Shown: positions 54,630 to 64,000 of the stretch, piece after piece
Numbering within the stretch: position 1 is the stretch's first letter
How the letters are laid out: the number at the start of each line of letters is the position of its first letter
Program-made: the position numbers and the translations under genes
The notes under the pieces: model-generated
Databases searched by the model: none
The model's input: only the letters and a program-made list of their open reading frames with translations
What the model was told of the DNA's origin: nothing
From: Bremia lactucae
Taxonomy: Eukaryota; Oomycota; Peronosporomycetes; Peronosporales; Peronosporaceae
Direction of reading: 5' to 3'
Length of the DNA stretch: 64,000 nt
NCBI RefSeq assembly: GCF_004359215.1
Contig: NC_090625.1
Span: 864,773 to 928,772, forward strand

Positions 54630-55800
54630 GACATGTTAGATGATAATGGAAATACGCATCACGTTTCGCGTGAAAGCTACTCCTTTCTAAGTGACATAGA
54701 AAGGAGTGCGGTCGAACGAATGAGTTCGACCGTAGAAAACGATGCCATCTTGGCCATGCTGTCCGGTTTGGACAGAGATGCCCTCCATTCAGCTATCGCC
54801 AAGTTCATACAACATGAACTTGACGAGGCGAAGGAGAAGGAGAAGGTAGTCTTGCTTAATCAGCAAGGCTCTCAACAGGCAGAACTGTTGAGGTTACAAC
54901 AGGTACAGACAGACCCCTGTACCTGAGGTGACGCACACACGTCGTCCCGAAACCTTAACGATTGCAACCTTTAAGTATAAGGGAGTTGAATAAGTCTTCC
55001 TCATAAGATGGTTTGTCGAGTTGGACGATGCCATAAGAGCTCGTCACATCGTCGACGAGCAAATGCAAGTCGCTTTGCTCAGTCAAATATGGCAGGTCGT
55101 GCCAAAACTTGGGCACTAAGCCTTTAGTTGTGCGACCCATAAGTCTTTGGGCACCAGAGGCTTTTATACCCCGGCTCAAACAGACGATTGAACCACCAAG
55201 GGCTGAGTTCAGAGCTCAATTAGAGCTTCTGAACTCAAGCAAGGAAAGCGTGATGTTTACGCTTATTTACGCTAATGCCCAGCATATACGACTCTTAGCG
55301 AGTTGTATCACAAACAACCCATTTCACGAACACGTTGCTTACAGTGTTCATGCAATGTCTTACGGATGGTTCCATAAAGACCCACCTGTTCCGCTTGGAA
55401 CTGGATACGCTTGAAGAAGCAATATCCTTTGCGGAACAGGGGGACTTTAGCTTGAGACAGACTCAAGCTAGGTTGGTCATCGTATCGTCCCCCCAGACGA
55501 CACGAGCTAGGAGGTCCAGAACCCATGGATCTTTATTACGTCAAAAGCGAGAAATTTCGCTATTCGAACAATAAGCGATTGCAGAAATGCAATCGCTGTC
55601 AAAATTTAGGATACTACGCTCATGAGTGTAGTGCCCCAAGCCCAGCGCCGAAAGGTACTGAACGTAATTTTGGATCGTATGCCAAAAAGGGCAACGGTCG
55701 CGGATCCGACGTTGTTGCGAAATCGCAACAGCGAGGCGGACCGCCAAAAAATGGACGGGGTCAGTAGGGGCGCAACGCCCTACTGATCCAGCAACCTCAA
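54630..55800 (+). pseudogene. Gag of F2
   Basis: MLDDNGNTHHVSRESYSFLS opens a 95-codon frame to a stop at about 54924. The capsid part is scattered over frames (RWFVELDDAIRARH, MAGRAKTWALSL, FRLELDTLEEAISFAEQGDF). The knuckle CNRCQNLGYYAHEC (about 55590) has Tyr at the His position of the CCHC motif. F3 has an intact His there. Confidence 0.8.
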
Positions 55801-56285
55801 GAGAATTTGCAAATCTCTTGACAAAAGTTGCTCCAGACACACAATCATTATGTGTCTCTGCACCTGGCGATGAGGTATCCCTCATCACCTTCGAGTTATA
55901 AGTGACAAATTATTTGTCACTTAAAGTTATTCGACGCCCCACAATCTACTTAGAGCCTAGTAGATTGTGGGGCGTCGAATAACTTTATTCGTCGCCAGTC
56001 GCTAGGGGGTCGCAGGCTCAAATACGCTGAGCGCGACATCCCTCCAACGAGAATGCGAGAATGACGGTGCGTCTAGCGACAGTCGCATCGATAACAGTAA
56101 TGAAACGCGGTGAAATTTCACTACACGTTAAACGATTTACAGTGCGATGGTGATTTCATCGTACTGAATTTGGACGACAAATTCGATGTCATCCTAGGTT
56201 TACCTTGGCTTAGTAAATATAAGCCAAGAATCGGCAGCATCGATCCGTAAAAAATACCTGCCACTTGTTCATCAGATGACCATCT
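55801..56285 (+). pseudogene. Protease of F2
   Basis: SLVDCGASNNFIRRQSL (about 55960) carries D-C-G-A, a known variant of the D-S/T-G-A box in Gypsy proteases. FIVLNLDDKFDVILGLPWLS (about 56160) closes the domain. A perfect inverted repeat with 29-bp arms (55922-55987) sits exactly on the active-site codons. A TAA at 56248 follows. Confidence 0.75.
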
Positions 56286-56286
56286 G

Positions 56287-57600
56287 ATGAACGTTTTGAA
56301 GCGTCCCCAAGCGTGTCGATGTACTACAAGTGAGTGCGATGACCTCACTCGTGGTACAGTCATTAGTACGACTGAACAGGATCACAGTGTGATTAGTAAT
56401 CACGCGGTGGAGTCAGCTACAGGCGGCTGTACGAATGCACAGGCAGCGCGGAAGGTCCACCACTCGAAAAGGTCGAGTGGATTGGGACATGAATGTACGC
56501 TTGGTGGGCGACATTCAAGGAGTATACCGGTTGTCCTGAAGGGACAGCGCGATGATCCTAGGTCGAGTAGAGAGTCGACCGTAGTGGACCCGACTGTGAT
56601 AGCGCAATCACACTCGGAAGACGTTGAGGGAAGAGGTCCCCACGTATTTGAGGAGAAATCCCCTCAAATGGTAGAAGTTACTAGACTTCTAAATCCCGAG
56701 GGATTAATCCCCCGGCAGCCTGTGGATAAATCCCAGGAAGAAACCGAGACATTAAATGTCTTGGTTAATGATGGATCGAGAGTAGGCGCTTCTACTCTTG
56801 ATCTGTATGCGCCTCCGAAGTTAACTTCGGAGATAACTCAATTACCAACCCTAGAACCTAAGCGGTTCTTGAGAGATCTGCATTGTGGGAAAATCAAGCA
56901 GATCTGCGTACTCGTCACAGAGGACGATTACGTAACCGACATTCGGTCAGCGGTAATTTTTGCAGAGAACGAACGGGTTCTCAGCAGCTCATCAATGGAC
57001 GAAAATGTCCTCGATGAGAAGACTCGGATTGAGAGATACAGTACTCAATCTTGGGAGTCACTCAAGGGAAATCCTCTATACGAGGATTTAATAGAATTCA
57101 GGGATGTATTCCCTGAAGCAGTTCCATGCGAGTTGCCTAAGGATAAAGGCACTCGACATGAGATCGAGCTCAAACCGGGCTCGAAGTACTGTGTCATGAA
57201 GCACTGGCCACTGCCTCGTGAACAAGTACTTGCGATCGATAAATTCTCTATCGATCAATTAAAAGCGGGCCATGTAAGGGAGTCAACCTCCCCACATAGC
57301 TCTCCGATCTTCTGTGTGCGAAAGACCATAGGAGGGTGGCGGATAGTGCACGCATTCAATAAACGGAATGCTGCAACGGAACCAGCTCAAACGCCGATAC
57401 CGAGAAAAGACGTAATCATAGATGGTATGTCTAAGAGTACCATCTTTTCGTCTATAGATCTGATGGATGGATTTTATCAGATCCTTATGCGTGAACGGGA
57501 CTTCCCTACACAGTAGTGAGCACTCCCAGTGGGATGCTCTGGGAATGGCTAGTAATGCCACAGGGGCTTAGTAACGCTCCCTCAACATTCAACAGATGAG
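56287..57600 (+). pseudogene. Pol linker and reverse transcriptase of F2
   Basis: A 409-codon frame. The first ~250 residues are a low-complexity linker. Then LIEFRDVFPEAVPCELPKDK, GTRHEIELKPGSKYC, SPHSSPIFCVRKTIGGWRIV, PIPRKDVIIDGMSKSTIFSS and IDLMDGFYQILMRERDF lead to a frameshift near 57508. VMPQGLSNAPSTFNR-type residues follow in another frame. Confidence 0.85.
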
Positions 57601-58460
57601 TAAAGAATCTGTTGAGACCGGTGCGGGAATTCGCACAGAGTTATTTTGACGATGTATTCGTCCATTGCCGGGCTATGGACGGAAAGATAGACGTGGAAGT
57701 TCGTAAAAGTCACGTTTGTCAGGTTCTTACACTTATGCGAAAGCATAAGTTGTACGCAAATCTCAAGAAGTGTATATTCACTGCAAGCGAAATACCAGTT
57801 CTGGATGCATCGTCGGTAAACACGGCGTGCGCCCTGCACCCGAAAAGATCAAGGCAATCACCGACTGGCCAGTTCCAGTTGTTGCCAAGGGACTTGGAAA
57901 GCTCCTTGGCTAGCGGCGTACTTGCACAAGTACTCACGCAATTATGCCGAAATAACAGTTCATATCTCTCGTCTCTTAAAAAAAACATGAAATGGTTATG
58001 GAACACTGATTGTCAGGGTTCCTTTGAAAGTATCAAGCAAAGCTTGACGCAATTTCCAAGATGAGAGATTGCAAATCAAGACAGACTATTACATGTGGTC
58101 TGTGACGCCAGTGTTTTCGCAATCGGCTGTGCGTTAATGCAATACGATACAGACGGCGTGGACCGCGTCATCTGTTACTAATCGTGTCAGCTGCAACCAG
58201 CTGAAAGCAATTACCCAGTGCATGACAAGGAACTCCTCGCCATGAAATATACACTAGCTAAGTTTAGGGTCTTTCTCCTCGGAGATGGACCGTTCGTATA
58301 TACGGACCATGCGTCATTACGCACGGCCGTAAAAAGCTTACACATCTCGCAATGAATGGCGAGGTGGCTATCCTTCTTCGCGGAGTATAATTTCCCCGTG
58401 GAATATAAACCAGGACGACTTAATGTCGTCGCTGATGCGTTATCACGCCGACCCGATTTC
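57601..58460 (+). pseudogene. RT catalytic end and RNase H of F2
   Basis: SYFDDVFVHCRAMDGKIDVE (about 57640) has the catalytic Y-F-D-D. Then the connection, VVCDASVFAIGCALMQYDTD (about 58095), HDKELLAMKYTLAKFRVFLL (about 58222) and VEYKPGRLNVVADALSRRPD (about 58398). The catalytic D of D-A-S is kept. Frameshifts at 57840 and 58175. Confidence 0.8.
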
Positions 58461-59520
58461 GAGCCGGCTGCGCATTCCAACAGTGAAAATAATTCCACTG
58501 TTGCAACACTCCTTTCAAGTTTTCCGTCATCAACCTTGTTTGATGACATAAATAACGCCTACACGGAAGATAAAGACCTTCTGCGTTTAATGGATCATCT
58601 GATGAATCCATCCAAAAAATATTTTAAAGAGTTACCGGCTTTATATCGGTCGTCATCCGATCGATACACAACCCGCAACGGCTTACTATACTACACAGCC
58701 GTTGCCGGCGACACTCCACGTGTCGTCGTCACAACTCACAATAATTTGCGCATGCGCATCATATATGAGTGTCACGATGCAAGAACAAGTGAGCATCGTG
58801 GACGTGCGAAAACATATTTCTCAGTAAGTCGCGACTTTTACTGGCCACGCCAGTATCAGTTCGTGCGCAAGCACCTGTGCTTGCGAGGTATGTCAACGGG
58901 TGAAGCCTAGTCCTTCATCCCGTGCACCTCTCCAACGTCTGCCACTTCCGGCAAAGTGTTGGCAGTCCGTATCTATCGACTTCGTCTTCGGATTTCCAGA
59001 AGACGATCACAAAGCCAATGTAATCCTTGTTTTGGTAGACAGATTCAGCAAGATGGTACATCTTGCTGCAGTACCAGAGTCGATCACGGCTCCGGGCTGT
59101 GCCCGTGTCTTTATCGACACGGTATTCAAACTCCACGGTTCACCCGGTGAAATGGTCTCGGGTATATATTCACAATTCACGGCGGAGTTTTGGCAATCCG
59201 CGTTCCGATCTCTCGGAACACGGCTGACTATGTCAACTTTTGATCATTCAAAGACAGATGGTCTGACGGAACGCGCAAATCGCATCCTCGTAGAGATACT
59301 TCGAGGTTACGTCCAATCGTATACGAATTGGAACGAGTTTTTACCGATGGTCGAATTCGCCATCAATAATTCGGTGCATGCGTCTACAACGCATACACCG
59401 TTCTTTGTGAAGAGCTTACGCCATCCTCGCATACCCACCCAATTAAAGGGATCCTCTAAGTTGGGGGGGGGGGTGAACTCGCACGAGCGAAACCATTTCT
59501 GGCTCATGCTCTTCACCAAT
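58461..59520 (+). pseudogene. Integrase core of F2
   Basis: YECHDARTSEHRGRAKTYFS and HLCLRGMSTGEA are the zinc-binding region. Then SIDFVFGFPEDDHKANVILV, VDRFSKMVHLAAVPESITAP, YSQFTAEFWQSAFRSLGTRL and DGLTERANRILVEILRGYVQ. The first Asp, D in IDFVFG, is present. The second position reads GIYSQFTAEFW instead of DPQFT, so the catalytic Asp is lost. Confidence 0.85.
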
Positions 59521-59960
59521 CGAAGTTAACAACGACGCGAATGATATCGATGTCGAAGCAATCGACATCGAAGATGAGAAAGATTTCATGGCAGTGCGCA
59601 CAAAGCGCACTGGAAAGACAAAACAAATGAGTCAGCAGGGAATTTCTGCTGGCTCGAGAATCAGTAATCCGTTTCGTACAGGATTCCATTGCTAAAGCAG
59701 TGGACCGTCTGAAACGGAACGCAGACAAACATGGAAGAGCAAATGTTCTTTCATTTAAAATGAATGACCTGTACTACTCTCTACGGTAAACTTACCTAAG
59801 CGTGTAGTCTCTAATGTGGGCAGCAATAAACTACAAACAAATTCATTGGGCCTTTACGTGTACTGCATCGCAGAGGCAATGTGTACACAATAGAATTGCC
59901 ACGTAAGATGCGAACGCATCCTACGTTTTAGGTTGGTCGGCTCCGCCCATACCATCAGTG
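59521..59960 (+). pseudogene. Integrase C-terminal region of F2
   Basis: EVNNDANDIDVEAIDIEDEK, then VNLPKRVVSNVGSNKL, YCIAEAMCTQ-like GPY remnants with frameshifts and RLVGSAHTISD. Homology to F1 stops at about 59962. Confidence 0.65.
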
Positions 59961-60339
59961 ATACAATTTGGTCGATGGCGTGAAATGAGGTATATACAAC
60001 ATTGTCTAGTTATAGTATGCCCTTCTTATTTGAAAGCACACGCTGAAAAACACATGCAGTGTCAAAACGCATAATACACTCAGCTCAGGATGTATGCACA
60101 ATAAGTAAGATGTTACATTTACCAATTGGTAGCCTATGAAATTTAATATATCCTACAAACACAGTCAATAGTTCTGAAAAGTCAACATTAGCTTATAAAA
60201 GTCATAACAAGTATCAGATTATTAAACGTTGCAAAAGTATATTACGGTGAAAGCGCTTTGCATTTAGTCATGGTTAAAGATGCCTTGCCTCGAATGCCTT
60301 ATTCGCTACACATACATTGTGGGACCGCTGCAGCCAAAA
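59961..60339. other. 3' flank of UBXN7-like gene
   Basis: AT-rich, no gene seen. Serves as the terminator and UTR region of the minus-strand gene. Confidence 0.5.
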
Positions 60340-62361
60340 TCACAGCCACTTGACCATGAGTGACGCATTTTCGAGTTTCCCTTCTTCAATAGATAAGGTA
60401 TCACTATAAGCCACCGCGCTTGGTGGAAATGCAGTACGCAGCTCGAATGTGCGTGCTCGAGCTTCGGGAACCTGTTCCATCACAAATGTCCAGACCATTG
60501 CAATAGAGTCAGTCTTGTGAAAGCGCCTCGTGAGGCGAGACCCATCGGGCACCCTAATCTGAACCCGCGTAACGTCAGGGGCGCTTGCTGTGGTACAGCA
60601 GTAGCATCATACGTCAAACATTGAATGCATCAAGCAAAAAAATCAAAAATAAATGTACAATACCATCAGGCTCTGGAGCAAGCGTTACAAATGGCTGGGC
60701 CTTCTCTTCCTGTTTCATTGCATCCTCATCTTGCTTTGACGTTTCATCAACATCGTTGCCCTGCATCGAAGCAGCAATAGCCGCAGCTAGCTGGTCAGCT
60801 TCAGTCATATCCAATATATCGGGCTCAACCTCCTTCCCAGATCATAAATAATGCTAATGAGTTCGACCGATAAACGATTTACAAGCCTATACCTTCTTTT
60901 GCTCAGTCATCGGTGTATCCACAGCACGCATGCAGCAAAAATCAGACACTGTCTCGAGAACAAGTTATTGACGAAGTCTTTTAAGCAGCATTTCAAGCTA
61001 GTCAAATTTTTTGCCGTACATTTTTCAGTCATATCCTGCGGTTCATGAAAGCCTGTCCAGTGCTGCCGGATTTCTCCTGTTCGTGGGTCAATTATTATCA
61101 CAACTGGAAGCGAATTGTGGTCTATCTGGTATAGACTGCAAAACTTTTTGCCATGCTCCGACCCCGAATAATTCTGATTAACAATGTGCCATAATCATTA
61201 AGCTGTAAAGCACAAAAATTACAAGCCTAAGGCTAGTGACATACTTGCCAGAACACAAAGCCGCTTGCCACTAGATTTTGCACGACATCGTCACTCCACG
61301 TGTCACGGTTCAGCATGTGACTCGCAAATACAATTTCGTCCTGAATATTTACTAATAGCCACTTTCCCTCGTTCTTGGCGTGTGTACGAGCCTACATTAA
61401 AGTACCGGAAGTTATTTAATGCTAGTAAATCACAGTAAACGTGCCAAACACGCAGCGCACATCTGCGTAAGTCCCTTGATAGATGATGCTTGTAGGCGGA
61501 TGAAATAATGTGCTCAAATCACGCGTGCGCTCGATGCTAGCTCCGTCAGCACCGTAGGCATGGCTTGGGGTGTCCACGGCATTAAGCTGCCCAAACGCCG
61601 TTGAAATGCTGCCGGCCGTCATAGCTGCGATGCTTTCAGCCGCAAAGTCTCGACTTTGGTCTCGCAAGTGACGTAAAGGTCGCGCTACAAGTGAGAAATA
61701 AAAAAACTTCACTAAGTATTATATACCGGCAACTCCGGCTCCTACGAACGTACAGAGATCCATCTCTGATTCTACAAGTCGTTGGCGCTTAGAAGGATCC
61801 GGCGCTCGCACGAGATCTTCTCTGTAAAATACACAATTCCGTGAGGTATCGATTACTGCTTGCAGCACAGAAAACGCACTCTTCTCCATAAGCAGAGGCA
61901 ATGGCAGCAGCAGTAGCTGCGTCAATGTCCATTGACGCAGCTGGCACCGGCTGAGAGCTAGCGTTGGTGGAACGTGCGGCAGATCGAGGCGACCCTGCAA
62001 AAGCAGCGCGATGGCTCGGTCGTCCGCTCTCCATGAATAAATTAATCTGTAGAACTTTATTAGAACACTCCATGATGGCGCAGATGATGGAAGATGACGC
62101 ACCGCTTCATGCAAACTCCAATTGGTAAGCTATCGTTGCGATATGAAAAACAAGATTCTAGTGTTACAACAGCGCCAACAGTATGGACAGAAAATTACAC
62201 CGACTTCAAGAAACTGCACCGCGCTGTCAGATTCAGCGCCCGTGATGTTCATAAATCTTCAATACATAGAGAAGATTCATGATATATACGAAGGATGGAG
62301 AAGCGTCAGCATCAAGCACGTACGAGGCCAGCGCGTCTTGTGCGTCGGGACTGTCCGCCAT
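60340..62361 (-). CDS. UBXN7-like p97/CDC48 adaptor (UBA-UAS-UIM-UBX)
   Basis: Eleven exons rebuilt by hand (minus strand): 62361-62324, 62256-62205, 62129-62103, 62046-61880, 61821-61754, 61684-61461, 61391-61245, 61173-61020, 60948-60893, 60832-60664 and 60587-60340. They total 1350 bases, 449 residues, all in phase. Introns are 56-76 bases; most open GTRCGT or GTAYGT, intron 2 opens GTCGGT. Domains: UBA about 12-45 (SFMNITGAESDSAVQFLELT, NWSLHEAINLFMESG); UAS thioredoxin-like about 176-300 (GKWLLVNIQDEIVFASHMLN, VVIIIDPRTGEIRQHW); UIM about 319-337 (ADQLAAAIAASMQ); UBX 370-449 (DVTRVQIRVPDGSRLTRRFH). Human UBXN7 links cullin-RING ligases and ubiquitylated substrates to p97. The same job is inferred here. 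Confidence 0.9.
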
Positions 62362-62380
62362 AGTGACCACGCGCTTCAAG

Positions 62381-62392
62381 AGTAAAGTGAAG
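62381..62392 (-). promoter_or_regulatory. Initiator-like element of UBXN7-like gene
   Basis: On the minus strand TTCTTCACTTTACTCTTG lies about 20 bases before the ATG and resembles the oomycete Inr (YTCANTYY followed by CTT). Judged by eye only. Confidence 0.3.
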
Positions 62393-62609
62393 AAGGGAGG
62401 TACACAAATGGATACATTCCTCTGTTCCTTGCTAGTATCAGTTGACCAATCCAATACTCGGTGGCAAAACCGGTAATTATTATCGGCAGTCGGTACGCCT
62501 TATTTAACTTACTTGCGCCTTTTATGACTCTCTTTTGCAGGCCAATTATAGCAAATCAAGCTTTACCTTTCTCTTGATGTCAAAAAAATCTTTTCGCTCG
62601 TCCAAGCAA
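62393..62609. other. Upstream flank of UBXN7-like gene
   Basis: No gene seen. It separates the host gene from the right-hand transposon block. Confidence 0.4.
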
Positions 62610-62765
62610 TAACGGGCTAAGTTGCCCTATGTCACACAAACCCATTAAGTGCACTTTGTGTACTTCAAGCGGGCTGATCAATTACTTCATATGAAGTACT
62701 TAGACCTGCCACTTGGGTGTGGTGCACATAGTGACCCACCCTTGTGTATATGATACACATAGGCG
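62610..62765 (+). repeat. A-type LTR fragment
   Basis: AACGGGCTAAGTTGCCCTAT, CACCCTTGTGTATATGATAC and similar blocks match the first ~150 bases of the solo LTR at 21630. The remainder is replaced by unrelated sequence. Confidence 0.7.
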
Positions 62766-62899
62766 ATCCGGGATAGACAGTGAATCCATGGAGGGTGTTG
62801 CAAGAATTCCATCGTACACAGCAGCGTGGATGGGATTATTATGATCCGGCCGATGCCGATGCTGACCGAAAAGATCACTAAGATCAATAAGGTTGTACA

Positions 62900-63278
62900 A
62901 TCGTGTGCGCTGCAGTTCCATCGAACTTGAACGGGTTCATCCGAATGGGCCTGGGCTGATGCGGCCGGGCGGAAAGCATCTCAACAGTCCTGTTGAAAGC
63001 CTCATCCCAACCTGCTCACGCCTAAGCTCATCCTGCGTCTTAGTGACGGACTCCGCCGCAGCTTGGCTGTGTGCCTCGGACACGACCCTTCGCTGTCCGA
63101 GCACACATCTCCCAAACTTCTCCAACTGAGCAACATGTTGCTCAGAAGAATTGCCCAAGAGCCTGGCCAGGGCTTGCTCACCAAGTCCCTGTGCCAAGTG
63201 CTCTGCCACCTCCTGATGATGATCGGAGAGGTGTGGAAAATGAGCACAATCGATATTGAGGCTCATCCTTACTGACAC
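62900..63278 (-). pseudogene. A/C-type Gag fragment
   Basis: On the minus strand MSLNIDCAHFPHLSDHHQEV, HVAQLEKFGRCVLGQRRVVS, then TKTQDELRREQ: the N-terminal Gag segment of the A/C family. It ends near the PPKFDG equivalent. Confidence 0.75.
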
Positions 63279-63322
63279 CTTCAGAGAGACGGGTCGTGGG
63301 AGGGACTACAAGTGCTACCAAA

Positions 63323-63690
63323 TGTAGGCGGATGCTTCTATAGTAGCCACGCTCTACTTAAGCACACACTTCAAGTACAGTGAGGAAGAGAACTGACCGT
63401 CTTCTCTCATGTGCAGTGAGGTAATTGGTGGGCGCTTAAGCGACCTCACCCAACGAACTAATTACCTTAGGACAAGTGTCGTTACGGAAGTGGTAATCGG
63501 GCTTAACGTGGGCACTTGTTAATTAGGATGTAATTTTAAGACTGATTTAAGATTTAATCGAATTATATATAAACCGTTTAACCAATCAAATATGTAGATG
63601 TGCACCCCTACATTGCGAGAGTATACCTCGGATCGTGGATGGCGCTAGCCGTCACCCCTTTCAATGTGAATGCATCGTATTGCACATAGA
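63323..63690 (-). repeat. A/C-type 5' LTR, partial
   Basis: On the minus strand it ends CCGCCTACA next to a TGGTAGCACTTG primer-binding-like sequence (about 63320). It is colinear with the LTR of C up to GTGAATGCAT at about 63670. The outer end is missing. Confidence 0.75.
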
Positions 63691-64000
63691 CTAACGGCTG
63701 AATTCGTGGAGTGGAAACGGACGTATGGCATTCGCTTCGCCGGAACGAAGACGGAACCCGGACACGACATGTGGATGTATACATACCATGGTTGACGGAT
63801 CATACAGATGCCCTGCGCCATGCGATGGCCTTTTTACCTTTCCCGGAGTTGGCAGCGCAGCAACTCACGACTAACATATTGATGAAATGGGGGAAACAGG
63901 AGGCAAACCCTGGCTATTTGCCGTGGAGCGATGCGGTGTGGTACAGCTCATCGAGGACGACAGCCGGATGGTGTCGTACGCCATGTCGCATTTGCTTGGT
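63691..64000 (+). pseudogene. A/C-type Gag capsid fragment
   Basis: From about 63918 the plus strand reads WLFAVERCGVVQLIEDDSRM, VSYAMSHLLG, matching the Gag of C (WLLAVEQCSVAQLIENDSRV). The sequence 63691-63915 is unassigned. The element continues beyond the window. Confidence 0.6.

Larger units (their letters stand above)
54164..59960 (+). mobile_element. Chromovirus element F2
   Basis: 5' LTR (start truncated), primer-binding site, Gag, protease, linker, RT, RNase H, integrase and GPY are in order. It breaks off after GPY at about 59962, without chromodomain or 3' LTR. Frames are broken in Gag, at the RT catalytic region and in GPY. It is the most complete F copy and shows dense perfect inverted repeats throughout. 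Confidence 0.88.

Noticed and set aside
60893..61173. Reading exon 8 of the UBXN7-like gene straight through
   Set aside because: It throws the UIM and UBX parts out of frame. Removing a 71-base GTACGG-CAG intron (61019-60949) restores phase and gives a typical UAS end.

Overview
The window is oomycete nuclear DNA, most likely a Peronosporales genome (Phytophthora or a downy mildew). This is inferred from dense Ty3/Gypsy chromoviruses, compact host genes with 56-79 base introns opening GTRCGT or GTAAGT, and oomycete-typical architectures such as a PH-AGC kinase and a transmembrane TKL kinase. There is no prokaryotic operon structure, and I saw no tRNA, rRNA or CRISPR array. Two 100-N scaffold gaps lie at 4835-4934 and 30718-30817.

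About two thirds of the window is transposon. Region 1-12.5 kb holds three Ty3/Gypsy copies: A (+, 1.3-4.8 kb), B (+, 4.9-10.5 kb) and C (-, 10.5-12.3 kb). Region 12.6-14.1 kb is a LINE remnant. Region 14.4-17.0 kb is a different Gypsy family (D). Region 17.0-26.9 kb is element F1; its 3' LTR was hit by an A-type LTR, which was in turn hit by a Ty1/Copia element. Both insertions still show 5-bp target duplications. F3 (-) occupies 30.8-32.5 kb, E (-) 43.0-50.2 kb, a mosaic of E-, F- and B-like pieces 50.2-53.5 kb, an isolated LTR (H) 53.5-54.05 kb, F2 (+) 54.2-59.96 kb, and A/C-type fragments fill the right end.

Five host genes sit between the transposons. They are a single-pass TKL kinase (27696-29427), a GPN1-type GTPase (29586-30699), a small basic Cys/His protein (35942-36622), a 1545-residue triple-PH AGC kinase with an Arb2-like domain (37558-42274), and an 11-exon UBXN7-like p97 adaptor on the minus strand (60340-62361). 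All five read through after intron removal. Nearly every transposon ORF is broken.

Two patterns go beyond routine annotation. First, several chromovirus families here (B/E, F and perhaps H) carry an open antisense frame at the 3' end, convergent with pol and overlapping the chromodomain. Second, the F-family coding sequence, and to a lesser degree the others, is packed with short perfect inverted repeats, including a 29-bp-arm hairpin on the protease active site. Both are visible directly in the sequence; their function is inference.
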